Numbered from the stretch's first letter, positions 29,001 through 43,700 are shown. The stretch is 64,000 bases of DNA from Xylocopa sonorina (GCF_050948175.1 NW_027490093.1:1178001-1242000), one strand, 5' to 3'. Numbers and translations are program-made. The notes: generated by a model from the letters alone, not told the origin.

Positions 29001-29239
29001 ACTCTATTGCTACGATACGTAGGCATCTGCAGACGCTGTTTCCTAGCAAGGAAGTGTCGCATTTACATTCTTCTGAAGTGTATGCGAGGTATAAGTGATA
29101 CTTCGCAATGAATACTATCTCTTATCATGAAACATAGGAACGAGATGCGATATCCCGTTTCAAGAAGCATTAGAACATTATTGCTTCTATACGTAGACAT
29201 CTGCAATCGCTACTTCCTAGCAAGGAAGTGTCGCATTTA

Positions 29240-29520
29240 CATTCATTTGAAGTGTATGCGAGGTATACATAACACTTCGCAATGAATATTATATGTTATC
29301 ACGAAACATAGAAATGAGATGCGATATCTCGTTATAAGAAGCATTATAACATGATTGCTACGATACGTAGATATCTGCAAACGCCCTTTCCTAGCAAGGA
29401 AGTGTCGCATTTACATTCATTTGAAGTGAATACGAGGAATACATGAAACTTCGCAATGAATATTATATCTTATCATGAAACATAAAAATGTGATGTGATA
29501 TCGCGTTTTAAGAAGCATCA
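29240..29520. repeat. Isolated type a plus partner monomer in divergent zone
   Basis: A type a monomer (ATTATATGTTATCACG, GCATTATAACATGATTGC) is followed by one with CGAGGAATACATGAAACTTC and AATGTGATGTGATATCGCG. This two-monomer combination belongs to the homogenised zone (compare the GTGATGTGATATC monomers at about 9360 and 12660) and stands alone among divergent monomers. Confidence 0.75.
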
Positions 29521-32500
29521 GAACTCTATTGCTACGATAGGTAGACATCTGCAAACGTTATTTCCTAGCAAGGAAGTGTCGCATTTACATTCTTCTGAAG
29601 TGTATGAGAGGTATAAGTGACACTTCGCAATGAATATTATATCTTATCATGAAACATAGAAATGAGATGCGATACCGCGATTTACGATGCATTAGAAATC
29701 TACTGCTTCGATACGTAAACATCTGGAAACGCATTTCCTAGCAAGGATGTGTGGCATTTACATTCTTCTAAAGTGTAGACGATGTGTCAATAACACTTCG
29801 CAATGAATATTATATCTTATCATGGACATAGTATCGAGATGCGATACCACGTTAAAAGAAGCATTAGAACTCTATTGCTTCGATACGTAGACATCTGGAT
29901 GAAATACTTCCAAGGAAGGAAGTGTGACATTTACATTCATTTGAAGTGTAGACGAGGTACACATAACACTACGCATTGAATATTGTATGTTATAATGAAA
30001 CATAGAAATGAGATGATATATCGTGCTCTAAGAAGCATTAGAACTCTATTGCTCGGATACGTAGACATCTGGAAACGTTATTCACTAGCAAGGAGGTGTG
30101 GCATTTACATTCATTTGAAGTGTAGGCGAGGTATACCTAACACTACATAATGAATATTATATCTTACAATGAAACTCAGAAATGAGATGCGATATCGCGT
30201 TTTAAGGAGCAATAGAACTCTACTGCTTCGATTCGTTGATATCTGGAAACGCTAATTCCTAGCAAGCAAGTGTGGCATTTTCATTCCTTTGACGTGCAGA
30301 CGAGATATACGTAACACTTCGCAATGAATATTGTATCTGATCATGAAACATATAAACGAGATTCGATAACGGGTCCTAAGAATCATTAGTACTATATTGC
30401 TTCGATTCGTAGACATCTGGAAACGCTATTTCCTGGCAAGGAAGTGTGGTGTTTACATTCTTTTGAAGTGTAGACGAGGTATGCATAACACTTCGCAAAG
30501 GATATTATATCTTATCATGAAACATAGAACGGCGATGCGATATCGCGTTTTAAGAAGCAATGGAACTTTATTGCTTCGGTACGTAGGCATCTGGAAACGC
30601 TATTTCCTAGCAATGAAGTGTGGCATTTACCTTCTTTTGAAGTGCAGACGAGGTATACATAATACTTCGCAATATATATTATATCTTATCATGAAACATG
30701 GAAATGAGATGCGATATCGCGTCTCAAGGAGCATTAGAACTCTATTATTTCGTTACGTAGACATATGGAAACGCATTTCCTGGCAAGGAAGAGTGGCATT
30801 TACATTCATTTGAAGTGTAGACGAGATATACATAATACTGCACAATGAATATTATATATTATCATGAAGCATAGAAATGAGATGCGATATGGCGATTCAA
30901 GAAGCATTAGAACTCTATTGCTACGATACGCAGACATCTGCAAACGCTATTCCCTATAGCAAGGAAGTGCCGCATTTACATTCATTCGGAGAGCATGAGA
31001 GGTATAAGTGATACTTCGCAATGAATATTATATCTTATCATGAAACATAGAAATGAGAAGCGACAACTCGTTTTAAGAAGTACTAGAACCCTATAGCTTC
31101 GATACGTAGACATCTGCTAACGCTATTTCCTAGCAAGGAAGAGCCGCATTCACACTCTTTTGAAGTGAGTACGAGGTATACATGACACTTCGCAATGAAT
31201 ATTGTATCTTATCATGAATCATAGATGTGAGATGCGACATCGCGTTTTAAGAAGAATTAGAACTCCACTGCTACGATACGTAGATATCTGGAAACGCTGT
31301 TTCCTAGCATGGAAGTGTCGCATTTACATTCTTTTGAAGTGAATACGAGGTATAAATAGCACTCCACAATGAATAATATATCTTATCATGAAACATAGAA
31401 ATGAGATGCGGTATCGAGATGTAAAGAGCAGTAGATTTCTATTGGTACGATTCGTAGACATCTGCAAACGCTATTTCCTAGCAAGGACACGTCGCATATA
31501 CATTCTTTTGAAGTGAATACGGGGTATAAATAACACTCCACAATGAATATTATATCTTATCATGAAACACAGAAATGAGATGCGATATCGCGATGTAAAA
31601 AGCATTAGAACTCCATTGCTACGATACGTAGACATCTGCAAGCCCTACTTCCTAGCAAGGAAGTGTCGAATTTACAATCTTTTAAGTGAATAGGAGGTAA
31701 TCATGACACACCGCAATTAATATTAAGTCTTATCATGAAACATAGAAGTGAAATGCGATATCCCGGTTTAAGAAGCATTAGAACAACTGCTTCGATACGT
31801 ATACATCTGGAAACGCTACTTCTTAGCAAGGAAGTGCCGCATTTACATGCAATGGAAGTGAATACGAGGTATACATCACACACCATAATGAATATCATAT
31901 ATTATCATGAAACATAGAATTGAGATGCTATATCGCGTTTTAAGAAGCATTAGAACTCTCTTGCTTTGATACGTAGACATCTTTCAAACGCTATTACCTA
32001 GAAAGGAAGTGTCGCATTTGCATTAATTTGAATTGTATGCGAGGTATACATGACACTTCGCAATGAATATTATATCTAATCATGAAACATAGAAATGAGA
32101 TGCGATATCGCCTTTTAAGGAGCAGTAGAACTCTATTGCTACGATACGTAGATATCTGCGGACGCTATTTCCTAGCGAGGAAGTGTCGCATTTACATGCT
32201 TTTGTAGTGAATTCGAGGTATACATAACACTCCACAATGAATATTATATCTTATCATGACACATAGAAATGAGATGCGATATCGCGTTTTGAGAAGCAGT
32301 AGGACTCTAATGCTACGATACGCAGACATCTGCAAACGCTATTTCCTAGCAAGGAAGTGTCGCATTTACATTCATTTGAAGTGTAGACGAGATATACATA
32401 ATACTGCACAATGAATATTATATATTATCATGAAACATAGAAATAAGATGCGATATGGCGATTCAAGAAGCATTAGAACTCTATTGCTACGATACGTAGA

Positions 32501-32609
32501 CACCTGCAAACGCTATTTCGTAGCATAGAAGAGTCGCAAACACATTCTTTTGGATTGAATACGAGATAAACGTGACACTTCGCAATGAATATTATAACTT
32601 ATCATGAAA

Positions 32610-33200
32610 CATAGAAATGAGATGCGATATCCCGTTTTAAGAAGCATTAGAACTCTATTGCTTCGATACGTAGACATCGGCAAACGCCATCTCCTAGCAA
32701 GGAAGTGTCATATTTAGATTCTTTTGAGGTGAATACAAGGTATACATAACACTTCACAATGAATATTATATCATATCATGAAACATAGAAATGAGATGTG
32801 ACATCGTGTTTTGAGGAGCATTAGAACCCTTATGCTACGAAATGTAGACATGTGCAAATTCTATTTCCTAGCAAGGAAGTATCGCATTTACATTCCTTTG
32901 AAGTGAATACGAGATATACATAACACTCTACAATCAATATTATATCTTATCATGAAACATTGGAATATCGGGAAGGAGCGATATCGCGTTTCAAGGAGCA
33001 CTAGAGCTCTATTGCTACGATACGTAGACATCAGCAAACGCCATTTTCTAGCAAGGAAGTGTCGCATTTACATTCATTTTAAGTGAATACGAGGTATATA
33101 TAACACTGCACAATGAGTATTATATCTTATCATGAAACATAGAAATGAGAAGCGATATAGCGATTTAAGGCGCATTAGAACTCTATTGCTTCGGTACGTA
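32610..33200. repeat. Marker module, copy 1
   Basis: Carries a diagnostic replacement: CATTGGAATATCGGGAAGGA (TGG at 32961) in place of the usual CATAGAAATGAGATGCG box, followed by GTTTCAAGGAGCACTAGAGC and GACATCAGCAAACGCCATTT. It matches 35233-35823 at an offset of 2623 bp, including the rare GTGTCATATTTAGATTC and GAGATGTGACATCGTG variants upstream. Confidence 0.9.
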
Positions 33201-33699
33201 GACATCTGGAAACGTAATTTCCTAGCAAGGAAGTGTCGCATTTACATTCATTTGAAGTGTATGCTAGGTATACATAACACTGCACAAAGAATATTATATC
33301 TTATCATGATACATAGAAATGAGGTGCGATATCGTGATTTAAGCAGCATTAGAACTCTATTGCTACGATAAATAGACATCTGCAAACGCTATTTCCTAAA
33401 AAGGAAGTGGCGCATTATCATTCATTTGAAGTGTGTGCGAGGTATACAAGACACTTCGCAATGAATATTATATCATATCATGAAACATAGAAATGAGCTG
33501 CGATATCGCGATTTATGCAGCATTAGAACTCTATTGCTTCGATACCTAGACATCTGCAAACGCTACTTCCTATCAAGGAAGTGTCGCATTTACATTCCTT
33601 TGAAGTGAATACGAGGTATACATGACACTTCGCAATGAATATTATATCTTATCATGAAACATAGAAATGGGATGCGATATCGCGTTTTGAGAAGCATTA

Positions 33700-33960
33700 G
33701 AACACTAATGCTACGATACGTAGTCATCTGCAAATGCTATTTCCTAGCAAGGGAGTGTCGCATTTAAATTCTTTTGAAGTGAATACAAGGTTATGATAAC
33801 ACTCCGCAATGAATATTATATCTTATCATGAAACATTGAAATGAGATGCGATATGGCGATTTAAGAAGCAGTAAATCTCTATTTCTTCGAAACGTAGACA
33901 TCTGCCAACGCTATTTCCTAGCAAGAAAGTGTCGCATTTACATTCATTTGAAGTGTATGC
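33700..33960. repeat. Haplotype block shared with 49020-49280
   Basis: The two segments share ATACAAGGTTATGATAACAC, AAGCAGTAAATCTCTATTTC and TTCGAAACGTAGACATC in the same order, about 15.3 kb apart. The sequence on either side differs. This is a displaced copy of about 1.5 monomers. Confidence 0.82.
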
Positions 33961-34639
33961 GAGGTATACAAGACACTTCGTAATGAATATTATATCTTAT
34001 CATGAAACATAGAAATGAGATGCGATAACTCGTTTTAAGAAGCATTAGAACTCTATTGCTTCGATACGTAGACATCTGGAAACGCTATTTTCTAGCAAGG
34101 AAGTGTCGCATTTACATTCATTTGAGTAGTATGCGAGGTATACATGACACTCCACTATGAATATTATATCTTATCATGAAACATAGAAATGAGATGCGAT
34201 ATCTCGTTTTCATGAAGCATTGGAACTCTATTGCTTCGAAACGTAGACATCTGCCAACGCAATATCCTAGCAAGGAAGTGTCGCATTCACACTCATTTGA
34301 AGTGTATGCGAGGTATAAGTGACACTTCGCAATGAATATTATACCTTATCATGAAGCATGGAAATGAGATGCAATATCGCGATTTAAGAAGCATTAGAAC
34401 TCTATTGCTCCGGTAAGTAGACATTAGCAAACGCTACTTCCTAGCAATGAAGTGTCGCATTTACATTCTTTTTAAATGAATACGAAGTATACATGACACT
34501 TCGCAATTAATATTATATCTTATCATGAGACTTAGAAATGAGATGCGACATCTCGTTTTAAGAAGCAATAGAACTGTATTGTTTCGATACGTAGACATCT
34601 GGAAACGATATTTGCTAGGAAGGAAGTATCGCATTTAAT

Positions 34640-34965
34640 CCTTTGAAGTGAATACGAGGTATACATAACACTCTACAATGAATATTATATCTTATCATGA
34701 AACATTGGAATATCGGGAAGGAGCGATATCGCGTTTCAAGGAGCACTAGAGCTCTATTGATACGATACGTAGACATCAGCAAACGCCATTTTCTAGCAAG
34801 GAAGAGTCGCATTTACATTCATTTTAAGTGAATACGAGGTATATATAACACTGCACAATGAGTATTATATCTTATCATGAAACATAGAAATGAGAAGCGA
34901 TATAGCGATTTAAGGGGCATTAGAACTCTATTGCTTCGGTACGTAGACATTTGGAAACGTAAAAT
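34640..34965. repeat. Marker module, copy 2
   Basis: Same TTGGAATATCGGGAAGGAGC replacement (TGG at 34706). It lies 1745 bp after copy 1 and 878 bp before copy 3. Upstream it joins a different monomer (ATTTGCTAGGAAGGAAGTAT followed by GCATTTAATCC), so only the right part of the module is shared. Confidence 0.88.
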
Positions 34966-35232
34966 TTCCTAGCAAGGAAGTGTCGCATTTACATTCTTTA
35001 GAAGCGAATACGAGGTATACATAGCAATCCACAATGAATATTATATCTTGTCACGAAACATAGAAATGAGATGCGATATCGCGATTTAAGAAGCATTAGA
35101 ATTCTATTGCTTCGATACGTAGGCATCTGCAAACACTATTTCCTAGCAAGGAAGTGTCGCATTTACATTCCTTTGAAGTGAATACAACGTATACATGACA
35201 CTTCGCAATGAATATTATATCTGATCATGAAG

Positions 35233-35823
35233 CATAGAAATGAGATGCGATATCCCGTTTTAAGAAGCATTAGAACTCTATTGCTTCGATACGTAGACAT
35301 CGGCAAACGCCATCTCCTAGCAAGGAAGTGTCATATTTAGATTCTTTTGAGGTGAATACAAGGTATACATAACACTCCACAATGAATATTATATCATATC
35401 ATGAAACATAGAAATGAGATGTGACATCGTGTTTTGAGGAGCATTAGAACCCTTATGCTACGAAATGTAGACATGTGCAAATGCTATTTCCTAGCAAGGA
35501 AGTATCGCATTTACATTCCTTTGAAGTGAATACGAGATATACATAACACTCTACAATCAATATTATATCTTATCATGAAACATTGGAATATCGGGAAGGA
35601 GCGATATCGCGTTTCAAGGAGCACTAGAGCTCTATTGCTACGATACGTAGACATCAGCAAACGCCATTTTCTAGCAAGGAAGTGTCGCATTTACATTCAT
35701 TTTAAGTGAATACGAGGTATATATAACACTGCACAATGAGTATTATATCTTATCATGAAACATAGAAATGAGAAGCGATATAGCGATTTAAGGGGCATTA
35801 GAACTCTATTGCTTCGGTACGTA
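35233..35823. repeat. Marker module, copy 3
   Basis: Near-identical to 32610-33200, with the diagnostic box at 35584. It continues into a different monomer (GTAGACACCTGCAAACGC, 35821), which is itself duplicated at 38085. Confidence 0.9.
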
Positions 35824-36125
35824 GACACCTGCAAACGCTATATCCTAGGAAGGAACTGTCGCATTTACATTCATTTGAAGTGTAAGCGAGGTATAAGTGA
35901 CATTTCGCAACGAATATTATATCCCATCATGAAACATAGAAATTAGATGCGATATCGCGTTTTAAGGAGCATTAGCAGTCTATTGCTACGATGCGTAGAC
36001 ATCTGCAAACGCTATTTCCTTGCAAGGAAGGGTCGCAATTACATTCTTCTGAAGTGAATACATGGTATACATAACACTCCACAAAGAATATTATATCTTA
36101 TCATGAAGCATAGAAATGAGAAGCG
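35815..36125. repeat. Duplicate block shared with 38079-38389
   Basis: The offset is 2264 bp (13 monomers plus 2 bp). Shared rare variants are CGCTATATCCTAGGAAGGAA, AGTGACATTTCGCAACG, ATATCCCATCATG, CATTAGCAGTCTATTGC, CCTTGCAAGGAAGGGTCGC and GAATACATGGTATACAT. Confidence 0.87.
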
Positions 36126-37309
36126 ATATCCCGTTTTAAGAAGCATTAGAACTCTATTGCTTCGATACGTAGACATCTGGAAACGTATTTCTCTAGGGAG
36201 GAAGTGTCGGGTTTACATTCATTTGAAGTGTGTGCGAGGTATACATGACAATTCGCAATGAATATTATATCATATCATGAAACATAGAAATGAGATGCGA
36301 TATCTCGTTTTAAGAAGCATTAGAACGCTATTGCTTCGATACCTTGACATCTGCAAACGCTATTTCCTAGCAAGGAAGTGTCGTATTTACATGCTTTTGA
36401 AGTGAATACGAGGTATGCATGAAACTTCGCAAAGAATATTATATCTTATCATGAAACATAGAAGTGAGATGCGATCGCGTTTTAAGAAGCAATAGGACTC
36501 TATTGCTACGACACGTAGACATCTGCAAACGCTATTTTCTAGCATGGAAGTGTCGCATTTATATAATTTTGAAGTGAATACGAGGTATACATAACACACC
36601 ACAATGAATATTATATCTTATCATGAAATATAGAAATCAGATGCGATATCGCGTTTTGAGAAGCATTAGAACTCTATTGCTACGATACGTAGACATCTAC
36701 AAGTGCTAATTAATAGCAAGGAATTGTCGCATTTATATTCTTTTGAAGTGAATACGAGTTATACATAACACTCCACATTGAATGTTATACCTTATCACGA
36801 AACATAGAAATGAGATGCGATATCGCGTTTTATGAAGCGGTAGGACTCTATTGCTATGATACCTAGACACCTGCAAACGTTATTTCCTAATAAGGAAGTG
36901 TCACATTTACATTCTATTGAAGTGAAGACGAGGTATACATAAAACTGCATCATTGAATATTACACCTTATCACGACACATAGAAATGAGATGCGATATCC
37001 GGATTTAAAAAGCATAAAACTCTATTTCTTCGATACGTAGACAACTGCAAGCGCTACTTCCTAGCAAGGAAGTGTCGCACTTACATTCATTGAATTGTAT
37101 ACCAGGTATACGTAACACTTCGCAATGAGTATTACAGCTTATCATGAAGCATAGAAATGAGATGCGATATTGCGTTTCAAGAAGCATTAGAACTCTATTG
37201 CTTCGAAGCGTAGACATCTAGGAACGTAATTTTCTAGGAAGGAAGTGTCGGGTTTACATTCATTTGAAGCGTGTGCGAGGTATACATGACACTTCGCAAT
37301 GAATATTAT

Positions 37310-37750
37310 ATCATATCATGAAACATAGAAATGAGATGTGACATCGTGTTTTGAGGAGCATTAGAACCCTTATGCTACGAAACGTAGACATGTGCAAATG
37401 CTATTTCCTAGCAAGGAAGTATCGCATTTACATTCCTTTGAAGTGAATACGAGGTATACATAACACTCTACAATGAATATTATATCTTATCATGAAACAT
37501 TGGAATATCGGGAAGGAGCGATATCGCGTTTCAAGGAGCACTAGAGCTCTATTGCTACAATACGTAGACATCAGCAAACGCCATTTTCTAGCAAGGAAGA
37601 GTCGCATTTACATTCATTTTAAGTGAATACGAGGTATATATAACACTGCACAATGAGTTTTATATCTTATCATGAAACATAGAAATGAGAAGCGATATAG
37701 GGATTTAAGGGGCATTAGAACTCTATTGCTTCGAAACGTAGACATCTGGA
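37310..37750. repeat. Marker module, copy 4
   Basis: Diagnostic box at 37501, preceded by the GAGATGTGACATCGTG and TAGACATGTGCAAATGC variants that also precede copies 1 and 3. Downstream, 37763-38063 matches 34970-35270 at an offset of about 2793, the context of copy 2. Copy 4 thus has the left context of copies 1 and 3 and the right context of copy 2. Confidence 0.88.
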
Positions 37751-40700
37751 AACGTAATTTTCTAGCATGAAGTGTCGCATTTACATTCTTTAGAAGCGAA
37801 TACGAGGTATACATAGCAATCCACAATGAATATTATATCTTGTCACGAAACATAGAAATGAGATGCGATATCGCGATTTAAGAAGCATTAGAATTCTATT
37901 GCTTCGATACGTAGGCATCTGCAAACGCTATTTCCTAGCAAGGAAGTGTCGCATTTACATTCCTTTGAAGTGAATACAACGTATACATGACACTTCGCAA
38001 TGAATATTATATCTTATCATGAAGCATAGAAATGAGATGCGATATCCCGTTTTAAGAAGCATTAAAACTCTATTGCTTTTGTACGTAGACACCTGCAAAC
38101 GCTATATCCTAGGAAGGAACTGTCGCATTTACATTCATTTGAAGTGTATGCGAGGTATAAGTGACATTTCGCAACGAATATTATATCCCATCATGAAACA
38201 TAGAAATTAGATGCGATATCGCGTTTTAAGGAGCATTAGCAGTCTATTGCTACGATGCGTAGACATCTGCAAACGCTATTTCCTTGCAAGGAAGGGTCGC
38301 AATTACATTCTTCTGAAGTGAATACATGGTATACATAACACCCCACAAAGAATATTATATCTTATCATGAAGCATAGAAATGAGATGCGGTATCGCGAAT
38401 TAAGAAGCATTAGGACTCTACTGCTTCGATACGTAGACATCTGCCCACGCTATTTCCTAGCAAGGAAGTGTCGCATTATCATTCTTTTGAAGTAAGTACG
38501 AGGTATACATAACACTCCGGAATGAATATTACATCTTATCATGATACATAGAAATGAGATGCGATATCGCGTTTTGAGAAGCATTAGAACTCTAATGCTA
38601 CGATACGTAGACATCTGCAACCGCTATTTCCTAGAAAGGAAGTGTCGCATTTACATTCTCTTGAAGTGAATACGAGGTATGCATGACAATTCGCACTGAA
38701 TTTTTTATCTTAACATGAAACATAGAAATGAGACGCGATATCGCGTTTTGATAAGCAATAGTACGCTATTGCTTCGATACGTAGACATCTGCAAACTCTA
38801 TTTCCTAGCAAGGAAGTGTGGCATTTACATTCTCCTGATGTGAGTACGAGGTATACATAACACTCAACAATGAAAATTGCATCTTATCATGAAACATAGA
38901 AATGAGGAGCCATATCGCGTTTTAAAAAGCATTATAACTCTATTGCTATGATACATAGGCGTCTGCAAACGCTTTTTCCTAGCAAGGAAGTGTCGCATTT
39001 ACATTCTTTTGAATTGAATACGAGGTATACGTAACACTGCACAATGAATATTATATCTTATCATGAAACATAGAAATGAGATGCGATATGGCGATTTAAG
39101 AAGCATTAGAAATCTAATGCTACGATACGTAGACATCTGCAAACGCTATTACCTAGCAAGGAAGTGTCGCATTTACATTCTTTTGAAGTGCATGCGAGGT
39201 ATACAAGACAGTTCGCAATGAATATTATATCTTATCATGAAACATAGAAATGAGATGCTATATCGCGTTTTAAGAAGAATTAGAACTCTATTTCTACGAT
39301 ACGTAGGCATCTGCAAACGCTATTTCCTAGCAAGGAAGTGTCGCAATTTCATACTTTTGAAGTGAATACGAGGCATACGTGACACTTCGCTATGAATATT
39401 ATATCTTATCACAAACATAGAAATGAGATGCGATATCGCTTTTTAAGAAGCGTTAGAACGCTACTGCTACGATACGTAGACATCTGCAAACGCTATTTCC
39501 TAGAAAGGAAGCGTCGCATTCATATTCTTTTGAAGTGAATACGAGGTATACATAACACTCCACATCGAATATTATATCTTATCATGAACCACAGAAATGA
39601 GATGCGATATGGCTATTTAAGAAGCATTAGAACTCTATTGCTTCGATACGTAGACATCTGCAAACGTAACTTCCCAGCAAGGAAGTGTCACATTTACATT
39701 CTCTTGAAAGTAATACGAGGTAATCATGACACTTCGCAATGAATATTATATCTTATCATGAAACGTAGGAATGAGATGCGTTATCGCGTTTTGAGTAGCA
39801 TTAGATCTCTAATGCTACGATACGTAGACATCTGCAGACGCTATTTCCTAGCAAGGAAGTGTAGCATTTACAATCTTGTGATGTGAATACGAATTATGCA
39901 TGACACTTGCCAATTAATATTGTATCTTATCACGAATCATAGAAATGAGATGCGACATCTCGTTTTAAGAAGCATTAGAACACTATTGTTTCATACGTAG
40001 ACATCTGGAAACGCTGTATCCTAGCAAGGAAGTGTCGCATTTACATTCTCTTGAAGTGAAAACGAGGTATACATGACACTTCGCAATGAATATTATATCT
40101 TATCATTAAACATAGAAATTAGATGCGATATCGCGTTTTAAGAAGCATTAGATCTCTATTGCTTCGATACGTAGACATCTGGAAAAGTAGTTTCCAGGAA
40201 AGGAAGTGTCGCATATACATTCCTTTGATGTGAATACGAGGTATACATAACACACCACAATGAATATTATATCTTATCATGAAACATAGAAATGAGATGC
40301 GGTATCGCGATTTAAAAAGCATTAGAACCCTATTGCTTCGATACGTAGACATCTGCAGACGTTATTTCCTAGCAAGGAAGTGTTGCATTTACATTCTTTT
40401 GAGGTGAATACGAGGTATTCATGACTCTTCGCAATGAATATTATAGCTTATCATGAGACATAGAAATGAGATGCGATATCGCGTTTTTAGTAGCATTAGA
40501 ACTCTAATGCTACGATACGTAGACATCTGCAGACGTTATTTCCTAGCAAGGAAGTGTCGCATTTACATTCTTTTGATGTGAATACGAGGTATAAGTGACA
40601 CTTCGCAATGATTATTTTATCTTACAATCAAACATAGAAATGAGTTGCGATATCGCGGTTTAGGAAGCATTAGATCTTCATTGCTACGACACGTAGATAT

Positions 40701-43700
40701 CTGCAAACGCTGTTTCCTAGCCAGGAAGTGTCGCATTCACATTCTTTTGATGTGAATACGAGGTTCACATGACGCTTCGCAATGAATATTATCTCTTATC
40801 ATGAAACATAGAAATATGATGCGACATCTCGTTTTAAGATGCATTAGAACTCTATTGTTTCGATTCGTAGACATCTGGAAGCTCTATTTCCTAGCAAGGA
40901 AGTTTCGCATTTACATTCTTTTGAAGTGAATACGAGGTATATATAAAACACCACAATCAATATTATATTTTGTCATGAAACATATAAATGAGATGCGATA
41001 TCGCGATTTAAAAGGCATCAGGAATCTATTGCTGCGATACGTAGACATCTGCAACCGCTACTTAATATCAAGGAAGTGTCGCATTTACATTCTTTTGAAG
41101 TGAATACAAGGTATACATGACACTTCGCAATTAATATTATATCCTTTTATGAAACATAGAAAAGAGATGCGGTATCCCGTTTTAAGAAGCATTAGAACTT
41201 TATTGCTTCGATACGTTGACATCTGCAAACGCTGTTTCCTAGAAAGGAAGTGTCGCATTTAAATTCGTTTGAAGTGTATGCGAGATATACAAGACACTTC
41301 GCAATATGTATTAAATCTTACCATGAAACATAGAAATGAAATGCGATATCGCGTTTTGAGAAGCATTAGAACTCTAGTGCTACGATACGTAGACACCTGC
41401 AATGCTATTTCCTAGGAAGGAAGTTTCGCATTTATATTCATTTGATGTGCTGAAGAGGAATACATAAAACTTCGCATTGAATATTATATTTTATAATGAA
41501 ACGTAGAAATCAGATGCGATATCGTGTTTTGAGAAGCATTAGAGCACTGTTTCTGCGATACGTAGACATCTGCAAACGCTATTTCCTAGCAAGGAGGTGT
41601 CGCATTTACATTCATTTGAAGTGTATGCGATGTATACATGACACTCCACAATGAATATTATATCTCATCATGAAACATAGAAATGAGGGGCGATATCGCG
41701 ATTTAAGCAGCATTTGAACTCTACTGCTTCGATACGTAGACACCTGCCAATACTATCTCCTAGCAAGAAAGTGTCGCATTTACATACTTTTGAAGCCAAT
41801 ACTTGGTATACATAACACTGCACAATGAATATTATATCTTATCATGAAACATAGAAATGAGATGCGATATCGCGATTTAAGAAGCATTGGAACTCTATTG
41901 CTTCGATACGTAGACATCTGACAACGCTATTTCCTAGCAAGGAAGTGTCGCATTTACATTCATTTGAAGTGTATGCGACGTATACAAGACACTTCGCATT
42001 GAATATTATATCTTATCATGAGACATAGAAATGAGATGCGATATCGCGTTTTGAGAAGCATTAGAACTCTAATGCTACGATACGTAGACATCTGCAGACG
42101 CTACTTCCTAGCAAGGAAGTGTCGCATTTACATTCTTTCGAAGTGTAGACGAGATATACATATCACTGCACAATGAATATTATATCTTATCATGAAACAT
42201 AGAAATGAGATGCGATATGGCGATTTAAGAAGCAGTAGAACTCTATTGCTACGATACGCAGGCATCTGCAAATGCTATTTCCTAGCAAGGAAGAGTCGCA
42301 TTTATATTCATTTGAAGTGTTTGCGAGGTATACATGACACTTCCTAATGAATATTATATCTTATCATGAAACATAGAAATCAGATTCGATATCGCGTTTT
42401 AAGAAGCATTAGAACTCTATTGCTATGATACGTAGGCATCTGCAAAGGCTTTGTCCTAGCAAGGAAGTGTCGCATTTACATTCTTTTGAAGTGAATACGA
42501 AGTATACATAACACTCCACAATGAATATTATATCTTATCACGAGGCATAGGAATGAGATACTATATCGTGTTTTAAGATGCATAGAACTCTAATGCTACG
42601 GTACGTAGACATCTGCAAACGCTATTTCCTAGCAAGGAAGTGTCGCATTTACATTCATTTGAAGTGTATGCGTGGTATACATTACAATTCGCAATGAATA
42701 TTATATCTTAACATGAAACATACAAATGGGATGCGATATCGCGTTTTGAGAAGCAGTAGATCTCTTTTGCACCGATACGTAGACATCTGCCAACGCTATT
42801 TCCTAGGAAGGAAGTGTGCCACTTACATTCTTTTGAAAGTGTAGACTAGGTATACATAACACTACGCAGAGCATATTATATCTTATAATGAAACATAGAA
42901 ATGAGAGGCGATATCGCGTTTTAAAAAGCACTAGAACACTATTGCTACGATACGGAGACATCTGCAAACGGTTATTTCCTAGAAAAGAAGCGTCGGTCAT
43001 TTACAATCTTTTTATGTGAATACGAGGTATACATGACACTTGGCAATAAATATTATATCTTATCATGAAACATAGAAATGAGATGCGATATGGCGTTTTA
43101 AGAAGCAGTAGAATTCTATTGCTACGATACGCAGACATCTGCGAACGCTATTTCCTAGCAAGGAAGTGTCGCATTCACATTGTTTTGAAGTGAATACTAG
43201 GTATACATGACACTTCGCAATGAATATTATATCTTATCATGAAACATGGAAATGAGATGCGATATCGCGAATTAAGCAGCATTAGAATTCTATTGCTTCG
43301 AAACGTAGACACCTGCAAACGCTACATCCTAGCAAGGAAGTGTAGCATTTACAATCTTTTGAAGTGAATACGAGGTATACATGACACTTGGCAATTAATA
43401 TTGTATCTTATCATGAAACATAGAAATGAGATGCGATGTCGCGTTTTAAGAAGCATTAGAACTCTATTGCTACGATACGTAGACATCTGCAGACGCTAAC
43501 TCCTAGCAAGGAAATGTCGCATTTTCAATGTTTAGAAGTGAATACGAGATATACATAACACTCCAGAACGAATATTATATCTTATCATGAAACATAGAAA
43601 TGAGATGCGATATGGCGATTTAAGAGGCAATAGAACTCTGTTGCTTCGATACGTAGACATCTGACATCGCTATTTCCTAGCTAGGAAGTTTCGGATTTAC

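Noticed and set aside
30397..30813. Longest open frame in the satellite (138 codons)
   Set aside because: It covers about 2.4 monomers with the same 58-residue repeat as all the others and ends in ordinary satellite. The openness comes from GAAGTGTAGACG and CGCAAAGG/CGCAATAT variants and not from coding selection.
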